The notes beneath the pieces were generated by a model. That model made no database searches, had not been told where the DNA came from, and saw nothing but the letters and a program-made list of their open reading frames with translations. DNA of 64,000 nucleotides from Trypanosoma brucei gambiense DAL972 (lineage: Eukaryota > Euglenozoa > Kinetoplastea > Trypanosomatida > Trypanosomatidae), in the NCBI RefSeq assembly GCF_000210295.1, contig NC_026736.1:1-64000 (forward strand), in the 5' to 3' direction. The translations under genes and the position numbers were made by a program. Below are positions 21,618 to 33,947 of the stretch, one piece after another. The first letter of the stretch is position 1; every line of letters begins with the position of its first letter.

Positions 21618-23170
21618 ATGCCCTACACAATAGCAATTGCACCTATATTAGCGCTGCTAGTGGTAGCAAAAGATGCCAGAGGAGCTGCCAATGACAACAT
21701 CAAACACTTTCAGTTACTATATTACCTAGTCAGATTAGCGAAAAGAAATATGCCAACACCTTCAGATAGGCCCGACGCCACAAGTGATCTAGAAGAGATA
21801 CTAAAACTCAACATGACTGTCGCCGACAAGTCGTGGCGCGAGATGTTCGAGGGCGAGCCAACAGAAAAAGAGTGGAGCAAAGTCGTACCCACAATTACAA
21901 ACACAGGTACAAAGGCAGACTGGCCCGCCAAATAGCCAAAATGGGTAGAGACAAGGCATAAAATGCGACAGCCAAAAGGCCCAGAGGCCCGGGAAAAGAA
22001 ACATCCGATGCTGCAAGATTTCTTTCAAAAGCAGCAAGCAAGCGAACAACTCAAGAGAATTTCAGCTGCGGCAGAAACAGCACAAATCAGCATTAAAACC
22101 CTCAAAGAAGCTCAGAAAAACACCGACATCAAGGGACTTCAGGACAAACTAAAGGCAGCACTTTGCGGCCAAGATGTGGATGCGTCAACATCCCCCTTTA
22201 CTTGTAAACATAGCAGCAGCGACGCCTTCAGCAAGACGACGAGTTGCACCGCCAACAAAGCAGGAAAATCAATAGCCAACGACATCGCCTGCGTATGCAC
22301 TCACAACGCAGATGCCTTTTGCGTAAGCACGCTAGGCGCCGACAAATTGAGCAGCAACGCCCTTGCTGAAAACGCTATGGAGGCAATATTAGCAGCGGGC
22401 CCGCAACTACCAGAACACCCAAAAAACCTAGCAGACGCAATACAGTCATCAACACAAACCATCGCAGGACTGTTGGCAGAAGCGCACCAAGCCGGCAAAG
22501 TTTTCCTGGGAAAAGACGCCGACGGGGCCTGCACCGCCAACATGGACAGCTGCGTAGCGTACGAGGCATACTACGGCACAACCAATCTCGGGTTCGAATC
22601 GATACCGTTGGTGAAAGCCTTGCGCCAAGCTCAACAGCATTATCGGGATTACTTAGGTAGAGAGAACACAAAAGATCTTGCAGCGGCTAAGGTAGCGCAG
22701 ATGCGTGTTGCAGCGGAGGCAGCGTACAGTGCAGCAAACATAGCCCTTCCGCTTCAAAAACAAATAGCAGGTCAGCAAGATACAGGAACACCCGAATTTA
22801 CCAAGCAGACAAAATGCACCAAAAAGAACACCACCCCTGCAGCTTGTCGCAGCACCGACTGCGACTATGACAGAGAGAAAGAGGAGTGGACACCTAAATT
22901 AGGAACAGAAAGCACAGCGGCAGGAACAGAAGATGGAATTGCAGGGGTAGTAGCTTCAACTGGATGCACAAGACACGGCACTGATAAGACCGCTTGTGAA
23001 AATGACAAAACAGGCGATAAACAAAATTGTGCATGGAGGAAGGGTAAAGATGGTGAATATGACAGGGAGAAAAGGAGACAGAGAAATTACGAAATGATAG
23101 TTTTCTTGTCATTAAGAAAATTTCTCTTATGGCTGTTGCTTTTATGAGTTTAGTGACATTAGAAATTTAA
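21618..23170 (+). pseudogene. psi-VSG 9: type B VSG pseudogene with an early TAG and a 3' frameshift
   Basis: The ATG at 21618 gives a signal peptide and a type B start related to psi-VSG 11 (LKLNMTVADKSW against EKMNMTTSDENW). An in-frame TAG at 21933-21935 is followed by the same frame open to 23147. It contains the type B motif AGKSIANDIACVC near 22261-22299 and two C-terminal cysteine groups (CTKKNTTPAACRSTDC; CTRHGTDKTAC...NC). A frameshift at about 23050-23090 displaces the anchor signal: the hydrophobic segment DSFLVIKKISLMAVAF lies in a neighbouring frame ending at a TAA at 23168-23170. Confidence 0.92.
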
Positions 23171-23243
23171 AGATTATTGCCCAATTTTGTCAAACTTATG
23201 AAAAATAACTTTTTTGTGATAACTTGCTAGATTGACTAACATT

Positions 23244-23259
23244 TGATATATTTTAACGC
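23244..23259 (+). promoter_or_regulatory. VSG 3'-UTR 16-mer (one mismatch)
   Basis: TGATATATTTTAACGC, 73 bases after the psi-VSG 9 stop, matches the consensus in 15 of 16 positions. Confidence 0.9.
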
Positions 23260-23389
23260 TTTTTTTACTAAATTAGTAAATTTGTAAATTTTTTTTTTAA
23301 TCTGAATTTTGTAAAATGCGTCCTGTGTTTGTAACATAGTAGGGTGATAGGTTATTTAAAACGAGTCCTACTCTGATAATTTCTAATTT

Positions 23390-23492
23390 GTATATTTTAT
23401 GGATGTGGTGAGGATTATAATAGTAAAAGCAACGTGAATAATAAGAGAGTGTTGTGAGCCTCTGTATACTAATATTATAATAAGAGTATGGC
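23390..23492 (+). repeat. 70-bp-repeat remnant 7
   Basis: ATTTTATGGATGTGG leads to degenerate triplets, then AATAAGAGAGTGTTGTGAG and an AATATTATAATAAGAG tail. The core is well preserved. Confidence 0.88.
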
Positions 23493-24456
23493 GAAAACTA
23501 AATGGCCTGGAAAAACAAAAGCGCTTTAAGCAGTTGCAATGATGTAATGTAAGTAAGGGAGTAAGTGATTGAGTAAGAGTATGAGAAGAAGTGAAAGAGT
23601 ACAAATAATTTTAATAAACGAAACTCGTAAAAGAAAATGGAATCTTATGAAGTGTCAAAAACAAATATGAGTATAGAAAGAATTTTAAAAAAGAAGATAA
23701 TTAATGTTAAAGTGAGGTGGAGACAGTGTATAGTGTACATACCACACGCACTCGCTAAGTTATACGGAGAAGAAGTAGAAGACAAAGAAAGAACAATACA
23801 GAGTGACGAAACGGGATGCGGAGAAAAATAACAAAGAGGGTAACGATAAATAAAAAGTCACCATACCAACCTATTTCATGGAATAATGGGTATATGCTAC
23901 AGTGGAAATAATGGTTGGTGTCGCTTTTAATCTGATGGCGGACCTAAAGGTTAGCAATGAAGCTCAACAGGATTCGAATCACATGCTGCATGTCGGAGTT
24001 CTAGCTTCGATGTGGAAAGACCGGATGGCCAGGAACTGTTATAGGTGGGAAACACGATGGTTTGGTATTTTTTATTAGATTTCAAAAATTAGTGACGAAA
24101 CCGCCCCATAAAGGCACACCATAGTGATAAAAAAAAAGCGCATGGTGTAGCACTGAGCAGATATAGCAGATATTTTTGCAAGAGGGGAGAGATGCGCGGC
24201 GGATAGGCAGTGGTACACAAACGGCGCCTACCACAACGTGGGGATCTCCAAGAGGAACTGGCTGCTACAAGCGAAGACTATTTATGCGGTGGTTACTCGA
24301 TAAATCGACAAGCTATGAACAAATCTTTACTTCTCTCCTTCAACCAAAGCAAGGGAAAATTCAGGTAAAAATACCACAACAACTGTACGACGCACTGGAC
24401 AGGCAAAGTAAAGCTAGGCAAAGAAAACACAAAGAAAGGCCACGAGTGAGACAGGG
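23493..24456 (+). other. Cotransposed region of cassette 10, with a possible decayed coding piece
   Basis: A divergent first block lies near 23630-23680 (AAGTGTCAAAAACAAATATG). From 24170 to 24440 the composition becomes GC-richer and codon-like in several frames, with a cysteine in a DYLCGGYS context. This may be a scrap of another VSG 5' region, like the extra 5' ends at 7310 and 10944, but no frame is clean. Confidence 0.4.
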
Positions 24457-26028
24457 ATGCCAAAAGCAACGTACGCCTTAGTCGTACAGACTTTGCTCTT
24501 AGTATCCCAAGTGCAACAGGTACAGCCAACAGCCGGCAACGCGATCAAAAAGAAGTACTGAAAAGCGCTATGCGACATAGCCGTAGATGCGGACAAGATA
24601 GCAGCCAAAGCGCTGCACAACCTGCAGCAGCCGGCAACCCCCGGGGCGGCGAGCCTACGTAATCTGCTGAGAGCTCTTGTCTATAATCTCGCAAACAATA
24701 CCGAGCCAACAAGCCCAGGCGAAAGAATGATATGGAGTCACTTCGCAGAGGAGGCCAGCGCAGCGATAGATTTTTACAAGGGCGACAAGCCAGCGAAGCT
24801 AATAACAGCGGTCAGGAACGCAGCCCGAACCAACGGCGCGATACTCGACTGGATCAACACGCAACACAAGGTTTCTACATCCTCACATGGCTGCCTCGGC
24901 GCCGACAACACGGTAACCAACCTAGTAGACAAAGACACAGCCATGGCTTCAGCGGCACCGAACTGTGTAGCATCCTGGGCCGAAGTGACAGCAAATAACG
25001 CCGGCGCGGCAACGGTCTCAGCACAAGGCCTTACCGGTGTGTTAGGGACGGCAGTGCCACACGGTACGCTAGCAAACACAGACAAGAAGTGCAACAGCAA
25101 CTCAGGGCACACCGCAATCAAGCTCCTGAACGACGCGACAGGAACGAACGTCGGGCCAGCGGAACCAAAACTAGTAGCGGGCATATTTAAACTAACAGAC
25201 AACGGCATAGCCACAGAGGGCCTCAGAAACGTCGACGAAAACAAGAAAACGACGCACCCGTATGTATATCACATAGTGCAGGCAGTAAAAACTTCGGAGG
25301 AAACCATAACACTGGAGGACGTGAGCACGCTAGACAAGGCAAAAACCAGCAATTCGTTCAAGGGTGTAGCACGTGTGCATTTGTTAGGGACCAAAGCAAC
25401 GGACGGCAGCAGGGACACGGAGGTTCCAGACAAAATACAAACTGCGTTCGGCAGTCCAGAGGAGTATACAGCAATCTACAGCAGAAATGTCGACGAAATG
25501 CCATTGACCAAGGAGTTAACCCATGACCCCAATCTGAGAAAACTTGGCGAAATAACAGACATAAACGACTTAATGCGGCTGTATTTCTTCTTCTCAGACC
25601 GACTGAAGAGTCAAGTCAAAGATATGACGGGGCAACTTGAGGAAGCTAAACGCCAGCAGGCCCCAAAATCAGCAAAAGAGAAAGAAAAAGAATGCCATAC
25701 CAAAGGCAAGGATAAGCAAGAAGAGTGTGAAAAACTAGAGAGTCAAGGGTGTGTTTTTAACGAAAGCGGCAAAGATGGTGCGAAGTGCACATTAAAAAAG
25801 GAGGTGAAAGCTGAGCTGGAAAAAGCAAACCAAGAAACAGGAGGGAAAACTGAAGAGAAGTGTGCAAAGCATGGAACAGACAAAAATGCTTGCGACAAGG
25901 ACAGCAACTGCAAATGGGAAAATAATGCTTGCAAGGATTTCAGTTTTCTCGTCATTAAGAAGTTTACTTTGTTTTTAGCTACCTTTTTGAGTTTGTTAGC
26001 ATTTTATAATTTTAATTTTTTTCGTTAA
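24457..26028 (+). pseudogene. psi-VSG 10: type A VSG with a single in-frame TGA at codon 35
   Basis: Starting at the ATG 24457, one frame runs 523 codons to the stop ending at 26028. The only break is a TGA at 24559-24561, right after KKKY and before KALC. Type A VSGs carry a tryptophan two residues before the leucine-cysteine pair in this place (compare WKPLC in psi-VSG 6 and WNELQPVC in psi-VSG 12), so a TGG-to-TGA change is the simple explanation. The rest looks functional: signal peptide, full N-terminal domain, two four-cysteine C-terminal subdomains (25692-25791; 25858-25935), and a GPI signal reading FSFLVIKKFTLFLATFLSLL. This is the least damaged cassette in the array. Confidence 0.93.
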
Positions 26029-26062
26029 TTTTTATGAACGTTTACGAAAATCCACTAAAAAT

Positions 26063-26077
26063 AATTTATTTTAACAG
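26063..26077 (+). promoter_or_regulatory. VSG 3'-UTR 16-mer (partial)
   Basis: AATTTATTTTAACAG, 35 bases after the psi-VSG 10 stop, keeps the TATTTTAACA core. Confidence 0.6.
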
Positions 26078-26224
26078 TTTTGTTAAACATTGGCTATTTG
26101 TTGAAATTTATTTATAATTTAGACATACTTGAAAATCTAGAATTTTTCTAGTAGCGACCTATGGGTGTAACATAGTAGGGCGATAGGGTGTGAAAAGTTA
26201 TTGTTATTTTAATTTGCTTTGTTT

Positions 26225-26350
26225 TGTTATTGAGTTACTTTGATTGACCTTCTTATAATAATAATGACAAAAATAATAATGATAATTATGATAAGAGAGA
26301 GTGTTGTGAGTGTGCGTATATACTATTATTTTAATAATAGTTTTGGTGAA
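26225..26350 (+). repeat. 70-bp-repeat remnant 8
   Basis: TAATAATAATGAC...AATAATGATAAT is followed by AGAGAGTGTTGTGAGTGTG and a TACTATTATTTTAATAA tail. The triplet tract and core are both present. Confidence 0.88.
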
Positions 26351-27922
26351 GCATGAATGATTTAAAAAATCCCTTGAAACAATGGCAAGAGTGCAATTAC
26401 AAAAGGTATGGCAATTATTATTGAGGTAGACGGAGATAAACTTTTTGTAGTTTCAAACACAAACATAATGATAGGCATCATCATACAGAAGAAGATGGTG
26501 GGGGAAATGAAGAAAAGCTATAGTCCAATGTATGAGCCAATCGGAGGTCTATGATGACAAAAATACTCAAGATAGGAAACAAAAAACAAAGAAATACAAT
26601 ATAGTTTGAAAGATTGAAGTACGGAAGAGCACAGCAGAGAAGAAAATGATACAGGAGAAAATGATCCTCTGAATTTCGTACAGTAATAGGTTGATGCCAT
26701 TGCAACGGACGGTGGTGGCGACTTTTGTTTTTAATTATATTTCATATTATAATGCTCAGCTGTAAAGAAACAGAAGGAGCTGGAAAAAAGAAGTTGAGTA
26801 AGTGTGAAATAATGTCAAAAATGCATATCAAAAGATATAATAATAATGACTTACATTTGTAGGAAACAATATAATAATATCGAGAAAAAGATTTTTAAAT
26901 GAGGAGCACTTATGGAATGCTGTGAAAACTATAAGACGACTAAAAATACAAACACCTTAACATAACGCACACATAGGTAGCGATGAAAGAGCTTAATATG
27001 AGGTGGATAGGGTTTGTAATGATACGTCAGCAATTCAATACTCTTGTCTAGGTGAGAAATATACAAAATTAGGTGATCGGGTGCTACATATTAGGAATGA
27101 GAGTGAACCGCATTTAATGGAGATAAATAAAAGTATGCGCCATGCAATTAAAACGAAAAAAGTCCCAAAAGAATTGAGAATTCAGACAATAAACGGATAC
27201 CTAATCCCTTCTGTGATGAGCAAAAATGCTAACTTGTAATTTTCAGAGCATTTAATGAAGAATAAAAACCTAATAGAAGCAATGAAAAATATAAGATTCG
27301 TGTTTCTGAAGAATCGAAATATGTACTATATTTTCAAGGTGCGATGTACTGTATGGGTCGAGCAATGGATGCGATAAGCAGTAACCGATAAAAAATAGAA
27401 TTAAAAGCGTAAATGTGTCGAAAAGCAAAATTTAGGTCATATAAAAATGGAATCTAATGCATCACGTGATCGTTTCACAAGTTTAAAGTATAAAAACACA
27501 AGTGGTTAAAGTAATAGATTATACAGCTAAGTCTAATACTCTCACTGTTCTATCAATTTGGGTCGCTTCGTCCTTTTCCTACTTATTGTAACGCTGTGCT
27601 GGAGTAATTAATTTTTTTGTTTTTTTTATGGCTTCAAGAGAACTAATAGAAAGTGATCCTTGGTTGTCAAAAAGTTGACATATAGCGCGTCATTTAACGT
27701 TAAATCTTCACCGAAAGGAATAACAACACAATCGTATAGGAAGTAATTGCTTTAAAGACTAAAGCTCTAGGCATATGCCAGAAATGCGAAGTCTAAGACT
27801 TGGTTACTGTAACTGTGGTGGCACAGCAAAAAGAAAAATCGCTGCGATGACAAGCACAGACACAGCGCTCCTCACTCACTCTTACAATTAATGAAGGAAC
27901 AAAAAATCAAGCTATATATTTC
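26351..27922 (+). other. Cotransposed region of cassette 11
   Basis: The first shared block is at 26431-26490 (GGAGATAAACT...GTTTCAAACACAAACAT). A 78-codon frame at 27003-27239 and other short frames have no recognisable family. No gene was recognised. Confidence 0.55.
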
Positions 27923-29427
27923 ATGCGAAACATTGTGGTATTTGTGCTTCTATCTGTGGCGACGCGGAATGCCAGAGCAACACTGGAGGCTGACAACGCA
28001 GGAGATCTAGCTATGCTATGTAATATCATAAATATGCAAGGTGTACAAGCAGCCCCAACTCTTGATGAAACAGATTTCGGAGGCGAAATAGAGACCCTAG
28101 AAAAAATGAACATGACGACCAGCGACGAAAACTGGCAGAAATTGTTCGATGGTAGCAAAGAAGCGAATAAATGGGCAGACAAAAAAGCAACATACGGATC
28201 AGAAGGCAAGAAAACGGGCTGGGACGACAAATGGGACAAATGGGCCGCTACCAAAGAGAAGCTAACAAAGCCGTCAGAAGGGCGGATGTGGCTCGATCAA
28301 AACCCACAACCCACTGGAGAGTGGGCAAAGAAAACGGCACACATAAACATAAACGCTACACTCGCAAAGATAACAGAGCAGCTAGCGTTGTACAAAGCAG
28401 CTACGGAAGGCGCCGGCAAAAGAATCCAAGAGCAAGTGCAGCAAAAAATCTCGGAAACGATATATGGCAGCTGGCAGAAAGAATTCAGCGGCGACGCGGC
28501 GAAAACACTGGGCGACAAAAGCACCTACGCTGCAGCATGCCAAAATAGCGCAGGCAAATCAGTTGCAAATGATATACTGTGCCTCTGCTGCCTCGCAGCC
28601 AGCGGAACCAGCGACGAATGCGAAAATACAGGGACTCAGTGCGGCTGGAATCGATCACCCCTGACAAAATTGGCAGCAATCACGGCATGGTGCCCCCAAA
28701 AGAAGCCGGAAGTGATAACAGCATCCAGCATCTGCCAGTTTATTGCGACAGTAGCAGCTAAAATAAGGGTAAGCAAGAACGTAGCGACCATAGAGCACTA
28801 CCTGGGCAAGGAACCAAGCACCTGCAGCGGCGCCACAGGCAACCTATGCGCAAAATACACAAAATACTTCGGAGACAGCGGCGACCAAAAAGGTGTACTG
28901 GGGATACCGTGGGTATCCAAACTCGAGGAAGCAGCACAGATATTAGAACAAATACCGATGAAGGCAGCTGAAGCACAAGCTCGCGCCGCACAAATCGAAA
29001 CACTCATCCAAACCGCCAAACAGCATTACAAAGCAACACAACCTACAACAGAAGCAGAGCCAGCACAAGCAAAGACAACAAGCGTACCAGGTCACGAAAA
29101 TAAATGCAAACTGAAAAACGCAACCACAGAAGACTGCCCAAGCGACCACTGCGATTATGACTCGAAAAAAAGGAATGCAAACCTAAACCAGGAAAAGAAA
29201 ACGAAGCAGAAACAGGATAGAAAGCAGCTGCAAATTGGTCTGCAAGGCACCAAAACCAGCCTGATTGTGAAAATGACAAAACAGAAGAAAGGCAAAATTG
29301 TGCATTTATAAAAGGCAAAGATAGCGAAGATGAGACTAAAAAGGAAAGGTTCCGAAACGGTAGTTACTTCTTAAGTAAGAAATTTACTCTTATTGCTTCT
29401 GCTTTTATGAGTTGGGTAGCATTCTAA
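27923..29427 (+). pseudogene. psi-VSG 11: type B VSG pseudogene, frameshifted at an A-run in the C-terminal domain
   Basis: The ATG at 27923 opens a clear signal peptide and a complete type B N-terminal domain. Residues 206-222 carry CQNSAGKSVANDILCLC, the type B hallmark, and GIPWVSKLEEAAQIL follows further on. The frame stays open through the first C-terminal cysteine group (CKLKNATTEDCPSDHCDYD). An A7 run at about 29165-29171 then marks a frameshift. In the neighbouring frame the domain continues with a TAG at 29218-29220 and a second cysteine group (DCENDKTEERQNC). It ends in an anchor signal (SYFLSKKFTLIASAFMSW) with a TAA at 29425-29427. The N-terminal domain is intact and usable as a donor. 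Confidence 0.93.
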
Positions 29428-29513
29428 GTAGTTTTCTCAGAATCATGAAATTAAAGAGTTTTGTGGAGAGAATTTTAAAAATTTACATAACTTTACTGAT
29501 ATTTGATATATCC

Positions 29514-29526
29514 TTGTTGAAAATGT
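29514..29526 (+). promoter_or_regulatory. Decayed VSG 3'-UTR 16-mer
   Basis: TGATATATCCTTG keeps only the first half of the element, 86 bases after the psi-VSG 11 end. Confidence 0.5.
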
Positions 29527-29659
29527 AAAATTAAGTGAAAATATTGAAATCTGTAAAAAATATAAAACTTTTAGTGAAATATGTGCTATATTATCTTATA
29601 GTTTCAAAATGGTATGGCTGTACGCCAAGAAAATTAAATGCTATTCGGAATTTTCTGTT

Positions 29660-29715
29660 TTCTTTATTTTGCAGATAATAAGAATAATAATAATAAAGAC
29701 TAATTGTTTTAGAAA
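29660..29715 (+). repeat. Eroded 70-bp-repeat remnant 9
   Basis: ATAATAAGAATAATAATAATAA is all that remains of the triplet tract. The GTGTTGTGAG core and the following tail are missing. Confidence 0.6.
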
Positions 29716-30875
29716 AACAGAGGCATTTTTACTTATGGCAAGGTTGCAATGTGAGGAAACGAGTGAGTGGTGCCATTAATGAGTGGAAAAGAAGAAAGGA
29801 GCGAACAAGAATATTATTACAAAAGAGGGTGTAAAGAGGTGCACAGATTATACGCAGTGCTAACCGCGTAAATTTACAACGGCCATAATAACACGCAGTA
29901 TGGAGTATGCTATAATAAAGACGATCAAATTAAAAGCTGGAACAGGTGTAAATAAACGCTGGTCGCGGTGATAGCAGAGAAAGATGTGGCTGAATAAAGA
30001 AAAAGAGAAAACCACTGTGAACTGAATGAGAAACCGCGCATATGAACCAATCGAGGATCTCTACGGAGTAAAATGAATCAGTGGTTATAATTCATCTTTT
30101 CCCTATTTATAAATAGGATAACTTCTAGTACCATTTTAATATTATCGGTAAAAACCATAAATCTGCGCGTATTAGCAGATTAAAGCGACAATGAAACTAC
30201 GTTCGGGCCCACCATTAAAGGTATTAAACGCAATTGATCTGGAAAGACAGTAAATGACTGAAATAAAAAGCGAAAGCTCAATCTTGCCTATGGTAACCTG
30301 CAACGTTCTCTTGTTATTACATCACCGCGCGATACAGAATTGCCACAAAATACATGCAATATCAAAACATAAGATTTGAATTCTTAAGTGTAGAAATCTG
30401 TGTTGATTTTGTGCATTAGGAGAGAACTGATGTTTCTATGGAACAAAGTAAACGCTTTAAATATAACTATTAAAGAAACTAACTTGAAGTTATAAGAAGA
30501 AATTCTTGGAATTAACTGAGTGCTTTTATGTGTAAGCCATAATTAAAGCCCGAAAAGCACATTTCCCTTTTGTTTTCAACAATTTCATTCCACAACCAGA
30601 GAAACGATTCGTTGTCAATTTTTTAATAAAGGGGTTTGCCTTCGGTACAGTCGTCAATGCCACGAAAGAAGTGATCAAACAGCGAATAATGGCCCTTGAT
30701 TACAACAGCAACCCGTAAGGAAGTGTCACCAAGGAGATCAAGGTGTGCGCAACCGTACCTGGGCCACAATCAAGTGACAACAATCCTTCACCAACGCAAC
30801 AACCCACTGAACCAACTAGGCTAACAAACTTAACACTTTTCAGCCACCACAAAGTATTTCTAAAGAAATACAGAT
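29716..30875 (+). other. Cotransposed region of cassette 12
   Basis: No gene was recognised. The shared CTR blocks are hard to find here, in keeping with the eroded 70-bp repeat and heavily mutated VSG of this cassette, which may be the oldest. Confidence 0.5.
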
Positions 30876-32451
30876 ATGGACAAATACGTAACCGAAACGA
30901 CTCAAAACAAAGCACTGGACCTAGCGAAACAGCTTGCGGCAATGTATCTATTAGCGACAGTGGCACAAGGAGCGCAGCACGCCTCGTTAAGCTGGAATGA
31001 ACTTCAGCCGGTATGCAAACTCGGTTTTTTTCTAACTAAAGTGCCAGAAGAGGCAAAGAGACAGACTGCGACAACGTTATAACAACTAAAAGCAGCTGGT
31101 GAACCAGAAAACCATGCCAGACTAACGGCACTGGCAAGGAGCAATCTGAACGCATTTATAGTCTATGCTGCAACAGCAGCCGCTGCAGACGAATGCACAG
31201 AGATCACACGGAAAAAGCTGGAAACGATCACAGCAGACGCAACCGATGCTATAGCAACATCAACAAAGATGACTGGCCACATAGCTGAGATGGTGACATT
31301 CTTAAAAGCGGCCTCAAAATGCGGGAGCACGACCGGCTACTGCTTCAGCACTGGTAGCCATGACAGTCCAACAGAAGACACAAGAATAGAGGGTGTCGAC
31401 CGCGAAAAAGTCGACCACGAAGAAAGGCAAAACAGGCTAGAATTCGGCAGCGACGTCATAAAGTCAACAGGTTTCGAAGGGCTGAACGTAGCAAGTTTGT
31501 TGTAAAGCCAAAACAGCAAATGCACTTTGCTAGAAAAATGGAACTCAGACACCGCTGCGGCAGCCGACGTCTTCCAAACGAACGGCCCCCACACGTTATT
31601 AAATGGCAGCCTAGATCTGACGGCTTCAGCACCAGCAGCCAAGATACCGGACAAGACAAAGATCGCGGCGAACTGGCAGGTCGCCAGCGCAAGGACAGCA
31701 GCAGACAAACTCTATAACGCACTGTGAAAACTAAAAACAAAAGTGGATAATACAGAAACCTGCGGCATTGACGCATCAACAACGCTCAAACACATAATCA
31801 ACGCCGGAAAGGTCAAGACGATTGTAGCCAAGTATCTGGAAGCAGTCTACGGAAAAGCAACAATTCACAATCCAAACAGTGACGCTGAATCAATGATAAA
31901 CAAGCTCGCCGAGTGGGAAGCGATAAAGGGAAAACATTTCAAGAACAAATAGCTACTACTGCCGCAAAGAATGAAGTGGGTACGACAATAAAAGACGTTC
32001 AAGTGAAAAACCTGAACACACCGCAGCTTCTAAGAGCAGCTTTACTCTCTCAAATAGCAGCTCAAAAAGCAGCGATGACGCAGACGCAAAAAGCATGCCA
32101 AGTGGCTGGTACAACAACCACGAAAATAAGCGAAACAGACGAAACGTGCCAAAAGAAAGGAACAGGAAATGAATGCAAAGGTGGCTGCAAAGTGGAGGCT
32201 GAAGAAAGCGGCAAGAAGTGCGTCAAGGATCTGGATTACAAACCAAAAAAGAAAGAGGAACGAGTGAAAAAGCTTACAAAGTGCTCCGATGCGGCAACGG
32301 AGGAAGAATGTAAAAGTGTACCAGGGACGATACCCAAAGATAGGAAAGCCGTTTACGGATAGAAGATAACAAGTGCAAAGATTTAAGGTCTTCTCGTCAA
32401 TCGAAAATTGCTCTGATGGCTTCTGCGTCGATTAGTTTCGAAGAATTCTAG
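30876..32451 (+). pseudogene. psi-VSG 12: heavily mutated type A VSG
   Basis: One frame from the ATG at 30876 can be followed to 31952 through three stops (31080-31082, 31503-31505, 31725-31727). It has a hydrophobic signal region, then WNELQPVCKLG, a type A start. A frameshift near 31935 leads to the frame ending at 32362, which carries the C-terminal cysteines (ACQVAG, TCQKKGTGNECKGGC, CSDAATEEEC). Another shift places an anchor-like tail (SKIALMASASISF) before the TAG at 32449-32451. With at least five lesions this is the most decayed full-length copy. Confidence 0.9.
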
Positions 32452-32486
32452 CATTCTAAGGATACTTTGTGGAAGTTACTAAAATT

Positions 32487-32502
32487 TAAAATATTTTAAC
32501 AC
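32487..32502 (+). promoter_or_regulatory. VSG 3'-UTR 16-mer (variant)
   Basis: TAAAATATTTTAACAC, 35 bases after the psi-VSG 12 end, keeps ATATTTTAACAC. Confidence 0.8.
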
Positions 32503-32644
32503 TTTTTAAACAAATACGAAAATTTGTAAGAATATGTAAATTAGTTAAAATATGAAATATATATGAAACTTACCTTCAGTGTGAACTGAGATGATAAGAT
32601 AAGAAAAATAAATGATATTTTAAATTTTTTTAATTTGGATTATT

Positions 32645-33042
<398 letters not shown>

Positions 33043-33368
33043 TAATGGGAATAATAATAATAGGGAACTCGCTGCAATTTGTGGCAGTGACAATAATTGC
33101 ATCATTAGCTGTCGAGAGAAGTGTATTAACAGCAAAGATCCTTCAAACAAGGGCCTTCTAACAAACATTAAAGAGACCTTCCGTACTGAAATACTACCAG
33201 GCGTACGATGCTCGCCTTCAAGCCAACTTTTTCTCTCTTCGTGAGGAATTACTGATCCGCGGCTTACGATACCTGCTTACTTGCGAAACACACGGTGAGG
33301 AGTGCAAGGGATGTGCAAACATTGTATGTCACCCACCGCATTCCCCCCGTCAAATATATCGCACAATC

Positions 33369-33947
33369 ATGCAGAAGCTCTTCGCTGTCCAAGTAGAAAG
33401 ACAAAGGGAACCGCTACCACCAGCCACCCTAACTTTCTCCCCCAGTTTTTTGTTACATATAACACTATCATCGGACGTGCATGCCGATTCGTATGACGGC
33501 GTTCAGCTTGAATTATGTAAGAAATTGATTGTAAGGCACTACCGTGCAAAGGGAACCCAACTAAAATACACGCCACATTTTGAAGTATGGGCAGACGGAT
33601 CTGTTTCCTTGGGAATAAAATCAGGGGCTGCCTCAACGACATATAGGAATGACAATCCCATCTCGACGGCTCACTGTGGAGTCGGACCAATAGCGTGTAG
33701 CTACCGACTCGAGTGCATAGTAATGTTCGAGGTTTTGCATAAAATGATAAGCATATTACAACCGAAGGGAGCTCACCCGTGTAAAATGTCTCTTTCTACT
33801 GACCGGCGGTCGCTGTTCAAGGCACTGCAAATGGGAGAAACAGCGGTAAAGGAAGGAATTTTGCGGGAGACTTGGATAGTACTCTTGGGTATCGGATATC
33901 ATAGCACCAGCATCTGCCTTCAGTTTGTCTTGGACATTGTACTGTAG
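33369..33947 (+). pseudogene. ingi RNase H domain remnant
   Basis: This 192-codon frame contains EVWADGSVSLGIKSGAAS (Asp about residue 76), SYRLECIV (Glu about 115) and LSTDRRSLFKALQMG (Asp about 145), the D-E-D order of a retroposon RNase H. The downstream segment ends at LQFVLDIVL, where the family would continue to the last catalytic residue, so that part is lost. The listed ATG lies inside the original polyprotein and is not a true start. Confidence 0.8.

Noticed and set aside
23969..23980. tRNA B-box-like GGATTCGAATC
   Set aside because: There is no matching A box or cloverleaf upstream. A similar string at 60758 is equally isolated.
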